DNA from: Atrichornis clamosus
Taxonomy: Eukaryota; Chordata; Aves; Passeriformes; Menuridae
NCBI GenBank assembly: GCA_013400975.1
Contig: WBMZ01004648.1
Coordinates: forward strand, 248,001 to 312,000
Length of the DNA stretch: 64,000 nt
Direction: 5' to 3'
Each line of letters opens with the position of its first letter. The first letter of the stretch is position 1. Below, one piece after another: positions 50,833-62,849 of the stretch. The notes beneath the pieces were generated by a model. It was not told the origin of the DNA. It saw nothing but the letters and a program-made list of their open reading frames with translations, and did no database searches. The position numbers and the translations under genes were made by a program.

Positions 50833-50900
50833 TAGATATCTAAATATAAGATATCTAGATATCTTATAGATATCTAAATACAGATATCTAGATATAAGAG
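50833..50900. repeat. 34-bp AT-rich repeat x 2 with 24-bp palindrome
   Basis: TAGATATCTAAATA begins at 50833 and again at 50867. Between and within them, 50845-50868 is a perfect 24-bp palindrome centred on ATATCTAGATAT. The segment is almost entirely made of the words AGATATCT and TAGATATC. Confidence 0.9.
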
Positions 50901-53651
50901 TTCTAAGTATGATAATAACAACAATAACAATTTTGCATATGCTGTTAAAATTCAGATTTTCATAAGACAAACCTGCTACCATAAACACAGACTCAGAAGA
51001 TTTAGAGATGACGTAAGGTTTAAAAGATTTTGAGTTGGAAATCAAGTTACATCACAAATTTTTATTAAAAGGGTCTGTCTGTCCTTCTCAGTGCACATGG
51101 GCATTACTTCATCAGACTGAGGTGGCTGGGACACAGCCTAAATGCCCCCATTTGCTGGTCTCAGAAGCAGAATCTTTGTCACACTGCTTGATGAAATACC
51201 TGCTCTGATTTGAACAAGATGGTGCTCCTGTGGCAGGTTTGCACTGCTTCTGGCCATCCATGCCTTGTGTTTAGCGTAGTCTTTAATATAAATACTGAAT
51301 CTTTAACAATGTTATATCATAGTCAAATAAAAAGCAAAAAAACTGTATCACAATTGTTTTTACTGTACTAAAATTACGTATTTGGAATGAAAATGTAGAC
51401 ATATAAAACCTATAACAATACAATAAAAGAAGGTACATCAGGAGATATGATAAACAGAAAATTATTTTCATTTATGCTGCTCATATGTTTTATTGCAAAG
51501 TTTGGTTAATACTGTGTTCCAGGTAATATAGGTAATGAGGCAAGGAAATAAATTTAATCAGTTCCATGTAAAACTAATTCTACTACACTTTCCAGGAACA
51601 GAATGCTTAACTCTTTTTATTAGTAAGAATTACAAGTAAAAAAAAAAATGAACAGAAGCAATAGAATCTGCCAATAATATTTCATATAGTTTACTTCATG
51701 ATAAAGTCAAATGCTGTCATTTTCCGAGATTAATCCACAGAATGAAAGAAAGCAAAATCTTTGTCCATTGAAGACAATATATCAACTTTTTCTAGTTTGA
51801 AAAAATCACAGTTAATTTGCTGAAAACTATATATTTTTCCCTGTACTTAGCAGAAATACAATGAAGTTTGTGATCATTGTTCCACGATGCACACTTGAAA
51901 GCAGTGTAACCCCACTGTTTTCCTTATTATCTTCAGGACATCAATGAAACTGAATTAGGAGTATTTGAAGAAAGAAAAATTATACTACAATCAACTGGTT
52001 TGAACTTTGACAACATATCATCATTTGCAACCAGTATCCCTAAGATTAATTTTGGAGAACATCCCTATGACTACAGAGTTAATGGGAAATGAAAATGAGT
52101 ATTTGCTTGAAGTTAATTGCTTGCCTCATATATTGCATAATGCAGTAAAGTACACTATTGAAAATTTTTTATTTGGCTTTAAAAGCTGTGTAACAAAAGT
52201 TTTCAATTACTTTATGTTCATCCACCAAAGCAATTTCAGAACTATGAAAAGTATTTCACTTTTCCAGTGTTCAATATGCTGAAACATTGAGGCACATTTA
52301 CAAAGTGATCATTGTCCCAGAGATGGAAAATATTCTCTGTTTTCTATCTGGAGTTGGTTATGTACATTCAGACATTGTATTTTGAAGTTTTTTAAGTATG
52401 GTGAAAATCTCTCCATTGCCAAGTTGACCAGATTCTAGAAATCCCATGCTTTAAATAATTTTAGGAGGTATCTTCTTAGTAATGGATCTATTAAGACCAA
52501 GTTCCAAATTATGTCCTAGGTACATGAACCGATTTTTAAAAACTGTTAGAATACAGTGAAATTGAAAAATACCTTTCAAAGTAAGAAATGAAATTATATG
52601 ATAGTGATGCACATAATAACAACAATAATAAGTAGGTGAATAAAAATATATGTAATATTCTAAAATTTTTTCATCCCTGAAAGAAAACCATTTTCCATGT
52701 ATTTTCATTGACATGCAAGTAAAGTTGGTGAAGTCTAGACCTATCTGTTTCAGAGAGGCTATGCTGTTCTCTAAGCTTTCATTTTCAAATGTATATAGCT
52801 TTCAAATAGAATTTATCTGCAGTTTATTTATTTTAAGTTTATATTTTAAAATTAAACAATGGAAAATATTGAAGGAAACTAGTGTTAGCAAGAAAAAAAT
52901 GTATTTTAGCTTGAAATAATATTTATGAGGATAAAACTAAGTTCTACTTCATCATGAACCAGGGATAAAAAATGATCAACTGCTAGAAAAGTCTTAATAG
53001 AAAACAAGTTATATCATTGTAAAGCATAAAGGCAAGAAAGGAAATGAACTCCAGTAGGCAGGAGTATTGTATCAGGTATCATAAAAAAACACAAAGACTC
53101 CTCTTAGAGTTTCAGTGAATTTCAGCATGACATCTTAACAGTTAACATTAGAATTTTGCACTTAAAATTCACTGTGAATTTCCAGGGGACAGTACCAATT
53201 TTTAGTAATTCCTGCCATTATAGATGGATATTGGTGACTCGGAAGAAAATAAATATATATATGTGTTTCATTTTTTTCAAGAATTCACTTGGCTTTCTCC
53301 TACATGAAAGTTCATTTGAAGCTTTAGACAACTCCAAGTAAAATGTTAAAATTAATGACAACCGCAACAACTGCGATAAATTGGAGATTTACTAGGGAGA
53401 TTAAAGGGCTTTTTGCGATTATATTAACAATATCCAAGGCAGCAGGCACTCCTACAGCAGGCAATATGTCAAGGCTCACATAATTTCCATCCACAGTTCC
53501 TTTTATTTTGGACTTAGTTCTGAATTGGGTGTGCTCCTAAACTGATATAAATATTGACCTGTATCAAGTAATTTTAGATTGAATCTTATGTAGAGAAAGC
53601 TTAACTGCCTTCTTTATCCGAATAATTATTTGTGGAGTAGGGGAAGGGAGA

Positions 53652-53678
53652 TTTATCTAACATTAAATGTTAGATAAA
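53652..53678. repeat. Perfect inverted repeat, 13-bp arms, 1-nt spacer
   Basis: TTTATCTAACATT / A / AATGTTAGATAAA. This nearly perfect palindrome could extrude as a cruciform. No gene is adjacent. Confidence 0.92.
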
Positions 53679-54680
53679 AAATACATTAAATATGTGTGTA
53701 TGTGTTACTAATAAAGTATTTGGTCATGTTCAGAAATCCTTAAAATTATTCTACATGGGACAAATATTTAGGAATGCTGTATCAGAGTAGATATTGCATT
53801 TGTTTCAACTGATCTTCACATCAGGCAAAGAGCAATTCTTCTAATGTCAGGACTGCTTAAAGTGAGACATCTCCACTGCATAAAGGATCTCAGATAATGG
53901 TGAGGAAAAGGGGATTTGATTAAAAGTACAGAAAAGTAGATAGTTCAATACAGAAGCTGACTAGTACCATGCAGATACCATACTGAGAACTGATAGGAAA
54001 ATAAAAACTGCTCACAATACATTAAATGATGTTCACTGTGGCAAGGGTTCCATCAAAATCTTTGCACTCTCTTTGAGTTCTCATCCGACTCAGAAACAAA
54101 ACCTACTTCCAGTGCTGCTTTTAATCCTGACAATTAATTTGTTGTGTAAATGTGATCATTATAGGTAATGAGTAACCCCCACATGATCTATAAGACAATT
54201 TGAACTTGAAACCCTCAGATATTTTCTGGACATAAAAGAAAAATGCATGCAACTGTGACAGCATAAAATATGACAATCACATATTTTTCAAAGACATGGA
54301 AAGTATATATTTTTATAAACACATAATTGTATGTGTCTATATATATATTCTGTCTTATGTGCACACACAAAACCATCCATAATCTTGTTCACCTTCTCTT
54401 CCTTTGTCTTTGCTTAGATGGTTAAGTATTTTTCTTGCATATGGCTTTATGCTTGCAATTTACTTCTTCTCCCTTTAATTCCATCATATAATTTTTCAAA
54501 TGTAAATTCAGCATGATTTTGTAAAAATGCACAGTGTCTTGCAATTGCTTATCAACGTTAACAATGCTTGTGTAACTTGTACCCATCTTTCTTGACTGTT
54601 ATCATAATAGTTTCTGAAGATTTATCAGACCTTAAAGAAATCGTGTTTTCTATATCCCATGTTATTGAAGGAAAAAGTAA

Positions 54681-54700
54681 GTTTTTCTTTTTTTTTNAAA

Positions 54701-54736
<36 letters not shown>
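54681..54736. repeat. T-run / N / A7 / T32 junction
   Basis: A T-rich run meets one N (54697), then seven A, then 32 T up to 54736. A homopolymer switching strand composition at an ambiguous base suggests an assembly join or consensus error rather than biology. Confidence 0.88.
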
Positions 54737-54740
<4 letters not shown>

Positions 54741-55585
54741 AACAACACAATTTGGAAGCGGTAATGAGGTTCTTTGATGAAACTCAAACAGAATGTTTTA
54801 GGCATTCTGCATATATGATTTGAATCAGGGACATGAGGAGGTAGAATCTTAGGCTATTAAAAAAAAAGTGGACCTAAATTCTATTAAAAAAAATAAAAGC
54901 ACAACAGTGTGTGAAGCTTATCTTTCTTTCTTTTTTTTTTTTTTTTTAAGTATAATATCTTCCACAGGTTTAATATGTTTTTTAACATATTCAGAAACTG
55001 GGCTTAATCTTATAATCCATTTATATTTCAGGTGGTACAAGTGGTATTAACCAGAACAGACTATGACCTCTGACTGGTTAATCCTAATTAAAGCTGAGCA
55101 AGAGATTTCTTTGCGAAGTTTTCTGATGAATTCAGTACCAGACAGAAATATAGCTCTTCTGGGGTATGTTATTCCCACTACAAGAACAAAGAAGGGTATG
55201 GGGTCACCCATGTTTTGGATCAGTTTGAAGAGCTTCAGTAGTATCTATCCAAATAACGGAGCTGAACTGGGAGCAGCATGGCAGGGTAAAATAAGGTTTC
55301 CAGGGAAAAATAGTTAGCAGGAGATGATATCATTAACCTCCACTTGACAGAGTATTAAAATTCCTATCCTACCCCCTGCCCTCCACTACTCATGAGAATA
55401 TGTTAAACCAACCCTTCAGATGTTTAAAACCTCCTGCATGACAAAGGATAAAGCAAAAAGTCATCAGAAGTAGAAAAAGGTTAGGTTGAATTTCCAATTC
55501 TAGCTTACATTGCTCCTGAGATGGACAGAAGCCCAAAGGGTGGTTTAAATGTGATGTGTGGTTTATGACCTCTTTACTGGTTTAG

Positions 55586-55787
55586 AGCAGGACAGAGAAG
55601 CTGAAAGGAATAGTACAGTTCAACGCAATGACAGTGAAATGCCTGCTACATTTGTCTTTATCCTGTCCATGGGATGGGGTAAGCAGCAGTTGGCAGAGCC
55701 ATGTAATGGTAGATTTATCTGCCATGTCGCTACTTCCTGCTGTCATCAAACGTCCAGGATAAATTCCTATCCCACTGTGGCATTCAG
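55586..55787 (+). other. Candidate internal exon, unknown gene
   Basis: A good acceptor (ACCTCTTTACTGGTTTAG, AG at 55584-55585) is followed by 202 bp open in one frame and a good donor CATTCAG/GTGAGG (GT at 55788). An alternative donor, GGG/GTAAGC, lies near 55678. The frame includes EQDREAERNSTVQRNDSEMP. I recognise no family, and in AT-rich DNA such combinations occur by chance. Confidence 0.12.
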
Positions 55788-55950
55788 GTGAGGTTCACAG
55801 GTTCACTGCTGTAATATTAGGGGGTATCAGTGCCAAAAGTGCTCTCAACCCAACCTCAAATCCACTACCTCCTTGGTAGTTAACAAACAAAATAAACAAA
55901 TAAAAAACTGCAATAAATTAACAAGTAAACAAACAAGCCAAACACACACA

Positions 55951-55991
55951 CAAAAAAAAAACCCAAAAAACCCCAAAAAACCCAAAAAACC
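55951..55991. repeat. (A6C3-4)n low-complexity repeat
   Basis: AAAAAA alternates with CCC, CCCC, CCC and CC. The minus strand has G-runs separated by T6, giving some quadruplex potential. Confidence 0.85.
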
Positions 55992-57114
55992 TAACCATTG
56001 AATAACAACAAAAAACCCCACCAACGAAGTGAAAATCAAGACTTGAACTTACTTTAGTTTTCTTTGAAAAAGAAGTTCCCAGGGTTTTAAACTATCATTT
56101 ATAGGTTAACCTTTAGATTTATTTTCAGAAATCAGCAAAATGAGATGTTTAAATATTTTCCTCATGGCCAATAGGTGTCACAATTAGAAGTATATGAATT
56201 CTGTTCAGCACCAGCTATTTTTTTTCTGAGGAATGGTTCACTATACTCACTGTGAATACTGTGCAATGATCCAAACATCTAAAATTTTAATTTGATAACC
56301 ATAACATTTTTTTCCTCCCCTCAAAAAAGAGGATTGATCTGAGAAATAGTGGTTCTTTTTCATCGGTAAAAAATAGTTATTTATAATTTGAGATAATAGA
56401 GTTGTTTCTCAGAACAGGTTTATAAAGCATTCTTTGGGGGAAGAAAAAGCTACTCAGTTAAGCTTGTATGTTTCTAATGAAAGATCAAAATGCCAAAAAC
56501 CATTTCTATAAGCAGTTTTTTAAAATTAAATGAATAAATATTTACGCAAATGAAAAGAGAATTGTTGTTTCTTTGATGTAACTTTGTTGTGTTCAAGTTT
56601 CCAATTGAATCTATCTCTTTACTGAAAAAAAAAATTAACTTAGTTCCACCCTTTAATGTGACAATAAAGGCAATGCGCACTTCTAAATTTGGAATATATA
56701 CCTAGCTGTTTAACTCTGTAGGAGTTAGACGAGTACATATCCTTCTGCACTTGCCATTTCAGTCACAGAGAGTGCTGTGACCTTTACAGTGATCTGATCA
56801 ACATCTTAGATATCCATATTGTAGGGCTGAAAATGGCCATTGAGGGAAAAGCTGCTATTTCCCATGACTTTAGCGTGATTTTCATGTGGTCTCTTTTACC
56901 CATTCAGTTTAATCTGTAACAGCTAGAGCAATAATGCCTCATACAGAGCTTTACCAAGGGAATGAGAGAAAAAGCACTGAGTCCTCTGAATTGGACTGGA
57001 GACCATACAGCAGTCCCTTCCCCATAGTCATAGTAACTAGTTGTAGTCCTTTGGCCCTTTGAGCTGAACTGAAATCAGTTATTTATGTGCTTTGTTCCAG
57101 CTTCTTTAGCCTTC

Positions 57115-58063
57115 TGTGGCGGCTTGTCCCTAGCTGGACACCAGGTGCCAACCAAAGCTGCTCTATTACTTCCCCCTGCAGCTGAATAGGGGACAGAAAA
57201 CATAACAAAAGGCTCTTGGATCAAGATAAGAATAGGGAGAGATCACTCACTGATTACCATCACGGGCAAAACAGACTCAGCCTGGGGAAAGTTAATTTAA
57301 TTTATTACCAAACAAAACAGAGTAGATTAACGAGAAATAAAACCAAATCTTAAAAGCACCTTCCCCTCATCCCTCCTTTCTTCCTGGGCTCAGTGTCACT
57401 CCTGAATTCTCCACTTTTTTCCCCACAGTGTCACAGTGGAATCTAGAATGGAGGTTGCAGTCAGTTCATCACAAGTTGTCTCTGTCACTCCTTCCTCCTC
57501 AGGGCAGGATCCCTCACACTCTTCCCCTGCTCCAGTGTGGGGTCAGAGCCACAGGAGACAGTTTATCATGAACTTCTCCAACATGAGTCCTTCCCACAGA
57601 CTGAAGTTCATCATGAGCTACTCCAGCATGGGTGCTCTGTGGGGTCACAAGTCCTGCCACGAAATCGGTCCAGCATGGGCATCCTACAGGGCCACAGTCT
57701 CCCTCAGGCATCCACCTGCTCTGACGTGGGGTCCTCCATGGGCTGCAGGTGGCTCTCGGCTCCACTGTGGACCTCAGTGGACTTCAGGAGGACAACTGCC
57801 TCACCATGGTCTGTACCATGGGCTGCAGGGGAATCTCTGCTCTGGCACCTGGAGCACTTCCTTCCCCTCCTTCTCCACTGACCTTTGTGTCTGCAGAGTT
57901 GTTTCACATAGTGTCACTCCTCAATTTGTGTGAACCTGTGCAGGGCTTTTTCCGGCTGGAGTATTGGCTCTGTCGGACATGGGGGAAGGTTCTAGGATCT
58001 TCTCCCAGAGCCACCCCTGTAGCTCTCCACACTACTAAAGCCTTGCCATGTGAACCCAATGCA
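57115..58063 (-). mobile_element. Solo ERV LTR, near complete
   Basis: About 949 bp with TG...CA ends in minus orientation: the left edge TGTGGCGGCTTGTCCCTAGC is the reverse complement of the LTR 3' end, and the right edge ...CCCAATGCA is that of the 5' end. Flanks CCTTC (57110-57114) and CCTCC (58064-58068) match at four of five bases, consistent with a 5-bp target duplication. A poly(A) signal lies at 57301-57306 (AATAAA on the minus strand). It is homologous to the LTR at 43514-44436 in opposite orientation. No internal retroviral genes are seen. The 165- and 114-codon plus-strand frames are antisense to it. Confidence 0.88.
57531..57730 (-). repeat. About 45-bp tandem repeats inside the LTR
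   Basis: The word TCCAGTGTGG/TCCAACATGAG/TCCAGCATGGG recurs at 57531, 57577, 57622 and 57669, with a related TCTGACGTGG at 57720; spacings are 46, 45, 47 and 51 bp. These correspond to the array in the plus-strand LTR. Confidence 0.8.
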
Positions 58064-59562
58064 CCTCCTAACTTTAAAGAAAAATACTAAAATATTTATT
58101 TAATGGCAGAACATTAGGTCCAAACCATTTGCAACATGTAGTCTAGCTGAACTTAACTTCAAGAGATATTTTTAGATCAGCTTTGCAAGCATTAAAACAA
58201 CTGCAGCAACTACTAGTTAAGAGGTAGAACCTGAGCCAAGTAAAAATCAATTATTTAAAACTCCTGATATATTCTGTCACCCAGCAAAGACAGAAACAAA
58301 TTATATGAGTATGTCAATCAGAAATACATACGGGTGAAGGGACACAGGAGAGGGAAAGAGGCAAGGAGAGAGAGTTTTACAGTATTTCTTTTCTTTTGTA
58401 ACTTGTAACAAATAGGGGGTAAATCCCCTAACCTGCAGTTTCACATGAACATCTTTTATTTACATTTTTCTTTAGTTCTTTCTTCATATAACCAGAAATG
58501 GAAAACATAATCCCTTGCTTAGTTCATTCTGGAAAACCACATAACATTAAAAAACAATCAAAATTTAAGTCAAAAATAAAGTTTTTAAGAGTGGGATTGG
58601 ACCCTAGTGATTCCTTTAAATGAGCATCTGAGAATGAAAAACAACTGTGAAGATGTCTCCTGTCTTGTGTTACAAGAAACTTAATCCATTTACTTACTAC
58701 TATGATGTCCTGCTAGCAGGAGACAAGCACACACTAATTAAATGCTTCAATTATTTATTTAAATGCTTACAGTGTATCTCCAAAGAGAAGGGTGTCCACT
58801 GCAAATTCTTCTTGAGTATATTTTTTATTTTTAAACTTTGGTTGTAACAGATATGTAGCAGTTGTTAGCAAATTAGTAGTTATGGTTAGAGTAAATGGAA
58901 AACAGAAAAAATTACAACAAATTATTTCAAAAATATTAGAAAAACAAGATCAACTGCTATGTTTCTAATGGCAACTGGACAAAATTAGAGCTGTAAACCT
59001 ATAAGACAAGACCAAAAATTTAAAAATTTAACATAAAAAAACCATTTTATAGAAAGATTTAATGTTTCCAGGTGCCAATTGAAGCTCATACTCTGTGAAC
59101 ACCAGTTAGGTTTATATGCCACGAAAGCTGCTTGTCATAATTTGTGCTTTACATATTTGTAATCCTTAAATTTTAATTGCATTACATAATTGTGACATGG
59201 AAGATTACTTTTGTTTCATAACAGCATGCCCAAGTGAGATCAGTAAGCTCTAAGACGAGTGTAAATGAAGAAAGAATGTGAGCAGTTTTTTTGGCGAACC
59301 AGCTTCCCCCCTGCCTATGAACTAATTGATTTTTTCAAATAATTTATTTGCAGAATTTACTTTGATCATACTTTGGGGTTTTTTTGCTTGCATTTTCCAA
59401 ATAGCACTTTGGTTTACTTTACTATTTGTCTTGTACCAACAGATTCATAAAGCTTGAGACAAGTTCCTTTAGTCAGAGAAAATGACAGACTCCTCTAATG
59501 AGGGGTGTCTGACACCAGAGATAAAGAAGAGAAGAATGTACTAATCTTGCAGCAGAAAGTGC

Positions 59563-59790
59563 ATCAACTGAAAATATTTACTGTTCCTATTAAAAATGAA
59601 TTAACAAAAACAGGTGGCCTTTTAATTGAAGCCTTTATCACTCTTTGCTCAATTTCATTTAAATGCAAATTTGAAATCCTTTCTCTAAGCCAATAGAAAG
59701 TTGTAACTGAACAAGAATACCATTTTACTAATGATGCAATTACGTGGCAAACCATTAGGCTTATTATGGGACACCGCATATGCTGGAAAT
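59563..59790. promoter_or_regulatory. Possible conserved noncoding element
   Basis: An AT-rich block dense with sites of the kind found in enhancers: the octamer ATGCAAAT (59663-59670), homeobox-like TTAATTG and ATTAAC, a CCAAT word, and TGATGCAATTACG. It keeps CpGs in ACGTGG and ACCGCAT. Conservation cannot be judged from one sequence, so this is an impression only. Confidence 0.15.
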
Positions 59791-60197
59791 ATTAAGACAG
59801 CCAGAGAAGATTCTCTTCTTCAAGTATACATTTGCAAACTGCTAAACTCATCACAATATACAACATACTTTGCATGGGTTTGGTAGGACAAGTATTTCAA
59901 TTCAGCCTTAAAATTGGTGCTCTGTATTTCTCTTGGTCTGTATATCTCCTTTGTCTCATAGAAGGGGAACCTTATACCCAGAGGAGTCAAATCTTGTCAT
60001 AGATGTAAAAAAATCGGTTCATTAATACTCAGGTCAGACATTCCAGGCTCTGTTGAATTCCTAGGTAGGAGGTAGTAAGTTAAGGGCCTAGAATGAAAAC
60101 CGAAGCCTTCAGCTGCTTGCTAAGTGGTGATTTCTATGCAGGGTGACTCTTCTTCTGAGTGATCTAGATAAGTGATTTGTGGATCATTCTGGACTAC

Positions 60198-60361
60198 TCC
60201 TCCCCTCTCCCTCTCCCTCTCCCTCTCCCTCTCCCTCTCCCTCTCCCTCTCNNNNNNNNNNNNNNNNNNNNNNNNNNNNNNNNNNNNNNNNNNNNNNNNN
60301 NNNNNNNNNNNNNNNNNNNNNNNNNNNNNNNNNNNNNNNNNNNNNNNNNNNNNNNNNNNNN
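60198..60361. repeat. (CTCCCT)n repeat entering a 110-base gap
   Basis: About nine CTCCCT units (60198-60251) run into N at 60252-60361, with related CCCCTCCCATCCCATCCC after the gap. The minus strand is (GGGAGA)n, which has regular GGG runs and strong quadruplex potential. The protein frames through this region are artefacts of the repeat and Ns. Confidence 0.93.
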
Positions 60362-61848
60362 CCCCTCCCATCCCATCCCCTCCCTTCACCTCTCCTTTTC
60401 CCTTTCTTTCATAGTAGGTTGGTCTTTTTTATCCGCTTGTCATAAAGATTTTGTAGCCACATCCTAGCATGTTAACCTTAATCTACCTTGATCTATGGAG
60501 CAGATTTCATGATTGGGTTGGATTTTTCTTTAAAATGTTTGCAGTCCTCACTAGTGTGAAACATTTTCCTAAAGAGACTGTCATAAAATAGCTGAGAGGA
60601 AGGTGACCTTATCCTGGCTTCTCCATTCAGGGGAGTTCAGGTGAAATATCTGGGATAAGGAATGAAACTGCTCTTCCTCTGAATATAATTTGAGTATTTT
60701 ATTTAGAATTTAACTGGCAACAGAGAAACAAACAAAACCACATACAAAAATCCAAACAAAACAAATCCCCAAAATTAAAATCATAATGAAAAAGCAAAAT
60801 ACTACTCTGTTGACACAGAAATCTCTAATACTAACTGGATTCTAAGGAAGAAGGTTTAGCCTCTTGGAGCTGGTAGCACTACCTACAGTCTGCATGATAT
60901 TGTCAGTGCTTAATTATGCCCCTTTATTTGTTTTTTCTCCTTCCTTTTTCATTTTCCATTCTGTTTCTCTTAAATATATATACATTAAATAAACAAAAAT
61001 TGAACAAAATAGCAAACAAAAAAAAACAGCAAAAAAGGGGAAAAATCCCCATAATAACATGGAGATGCCAATATAAAAGAGACCAAAAAAAGTCACAACT
61101 AGAAAAATAAAAGGATTTTTTCCTTAGAGAGAGTTAAAGACAAAGACACCGTAAGAGAGACACAATTTCTTTTTTCTCACTAAGATTTAGCCCTCCTAGG
61201 ATAGTAGGGAATATTTCTATTGAGTTTTCTACTTTCAAGTTGCATCCTCATACTAAAAGAAATTAGAACAAACATTTAAGAAAAGGGCCATGTATACCTT
61301 CAGTTATCACAGGTTAGTGTGGTAATTTCTGACCATGAACAGGGATATTTTTCATCTGTTGAGAAAAAACAGTAGCAGACCATATCGAAACACTCGGGAC
61401 TGTTTAAAAAGCAATTTTTACAGCTTTCACGTTCAAAAGTTCACATCGGAGGTGTGGTTGCACGTGATTTATTTTGCATATGAAAGAAATAGTCTTGTGA
61501 CTTTCCATATTAATGATCCTCTTTCATTATAATATTAAGTACACTGGGAAGGATGATACATCACCCAGGATAATATAAGTTGACATATACAAAGGAAGCA
61601 TAAGAAAGCTTAGCTCCTGATATTGCTATTTTGCTTCTGGGTATCTCTGAAATGCTGAATACATTTTTCATTTGATCTTAGCTTAATGCAGGCATCAGCT
61701 GTTTGCAGAGGGAAAAGCAGAATTAAAAAACATCCAGCCATCATTCAGCCAAACATTTAACTCAAAGAGTTTTCCAGTAATTGGTGAACTACTGAGATTC
61801 CTCCGACACCTACACAAACTATTGTGCAGAAAATGGGTAAATTGAGGC

Positions 61849-61867
61849 AGACAGCTAACAGCTGTCT
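61849..61867. promoter_or_regulatory. Palindrome with E-box
   Basis: AGACAGCT / AAC / AGCTGTCT has 8-bp perfect arms and contains the E-box CAGCTG at 61859-61864, the core bound by bHLH factors. It lies in a somewhat GC-richer stretch (61790-62050). Function is inferred from the motif only. Confidence 0.25.
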
Positions 61868-62849
61868 CCATAGAAGCCCCTTTAATTTATTACTAACTTG
61901 TTTTTTCCATAACCAAGTCAAGGGCATGGTATTTGGATTTTTACTCCCTGCTTTCCTTGGTAGCAGGAGGGGTCCTTTCCAGGCTGCAGAGGCAGACAAG
62001 GCAGCAGGCAATCTGCAACGGCTGATTCAGCTTCTTCTCCCTGAATAAGGAACTAATCCAATCGACACACGGTGAAGTAAACACATAGTGACATATTTGT
62101 AGACAAAGTGTCATACTCTCAATTATTCCCTTCCAAAAATTATTTCTGAATTGCAGGCATGGAATTTTAAAAGTCTGCCAGCCTCAGCAGCTAGTACATT
62201 TCTATGAGAACCAACCATTATGGGAAAAAGTGAATTTTAGTATCATGTAGTACATTTTCTTTCATCTCTCAGTAAATCTCTCTTGCACACTGCATTGAAG
62301 AAATATGCAAATGTTCTTTTCACACTATACATATTTTAGTATGGCTTTCTGTATTACAAATATTAAAGTTATGTTTTATTTCTGTTTTCTGTTACATATT
62401 TGATTGATGCTTTGAAAAGCAAGTTTATTTGTTTGTCCTGCTTTAAAATACATTTTCTTAGTCCAAAACATATACAGAACATATTTGAAAATATTCATCT
62501 TGGTTTGACATGCACTTAATAGGCTGGATTTTCAAAATAAGAACTGGCTTATTATTTTTCGCACTGAACACTGAAATCATGCAGTGTAAATGAAATTAGG
62601 ACTCCGCCTGCCTTGCAAGGAGCCTCCCAACCACAGTACTATTACTGTAGGGGCTAAGTATCTACCCCTTTGAGCCCTTTACAACAGAGGGAAAATAAAC
62701 GATTCAAACAGAGTGATGTACTTATCAGTCAAACTGTACCACATATTCTTCCAGTGTGAATGCCTCCTTTCTGAACAGAAGCAAAAAAGAGTTTTATCAG
62801 GCCCACCATTACATATTTGTAAGGGATGAAGAATGAGTTGTTCTTCTAG

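Larger units (their letters stand above)
49669..57114. other. Unique AT-rich noncoding DNA
   Basis: No gene recognised. AATAAT-rich sequence (about 49678-49752) follows the CR1 directly. Inverted and direct repeats, an assembly break and a candidate exon are listed separately. The rest is ordinary AT-rich DNA with frames of 60-103 codons and no motifs. Confidence 0.62.

Noticed and set aside
55266..55283. 18-bp identity with the CR1 at 19260-19277 (CTGGGAGCAGCATGGCAG)
   Set aside because: Flanking sequence does not match CR1, so a chance match or a fragment too short to support.
57436..57933. 165-codon plus-strand open frame
   Set aside because: It is antisense to the minus-strand LTR, and its length is helped by the LTR's internal repeats of about 45 bp.
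60120..60467. Ser-Pro, Leu-Pro and Arg-Glu repeat proteins
   Set aside because: Artefacts of translating the CTCCCT repeat and the N gap.
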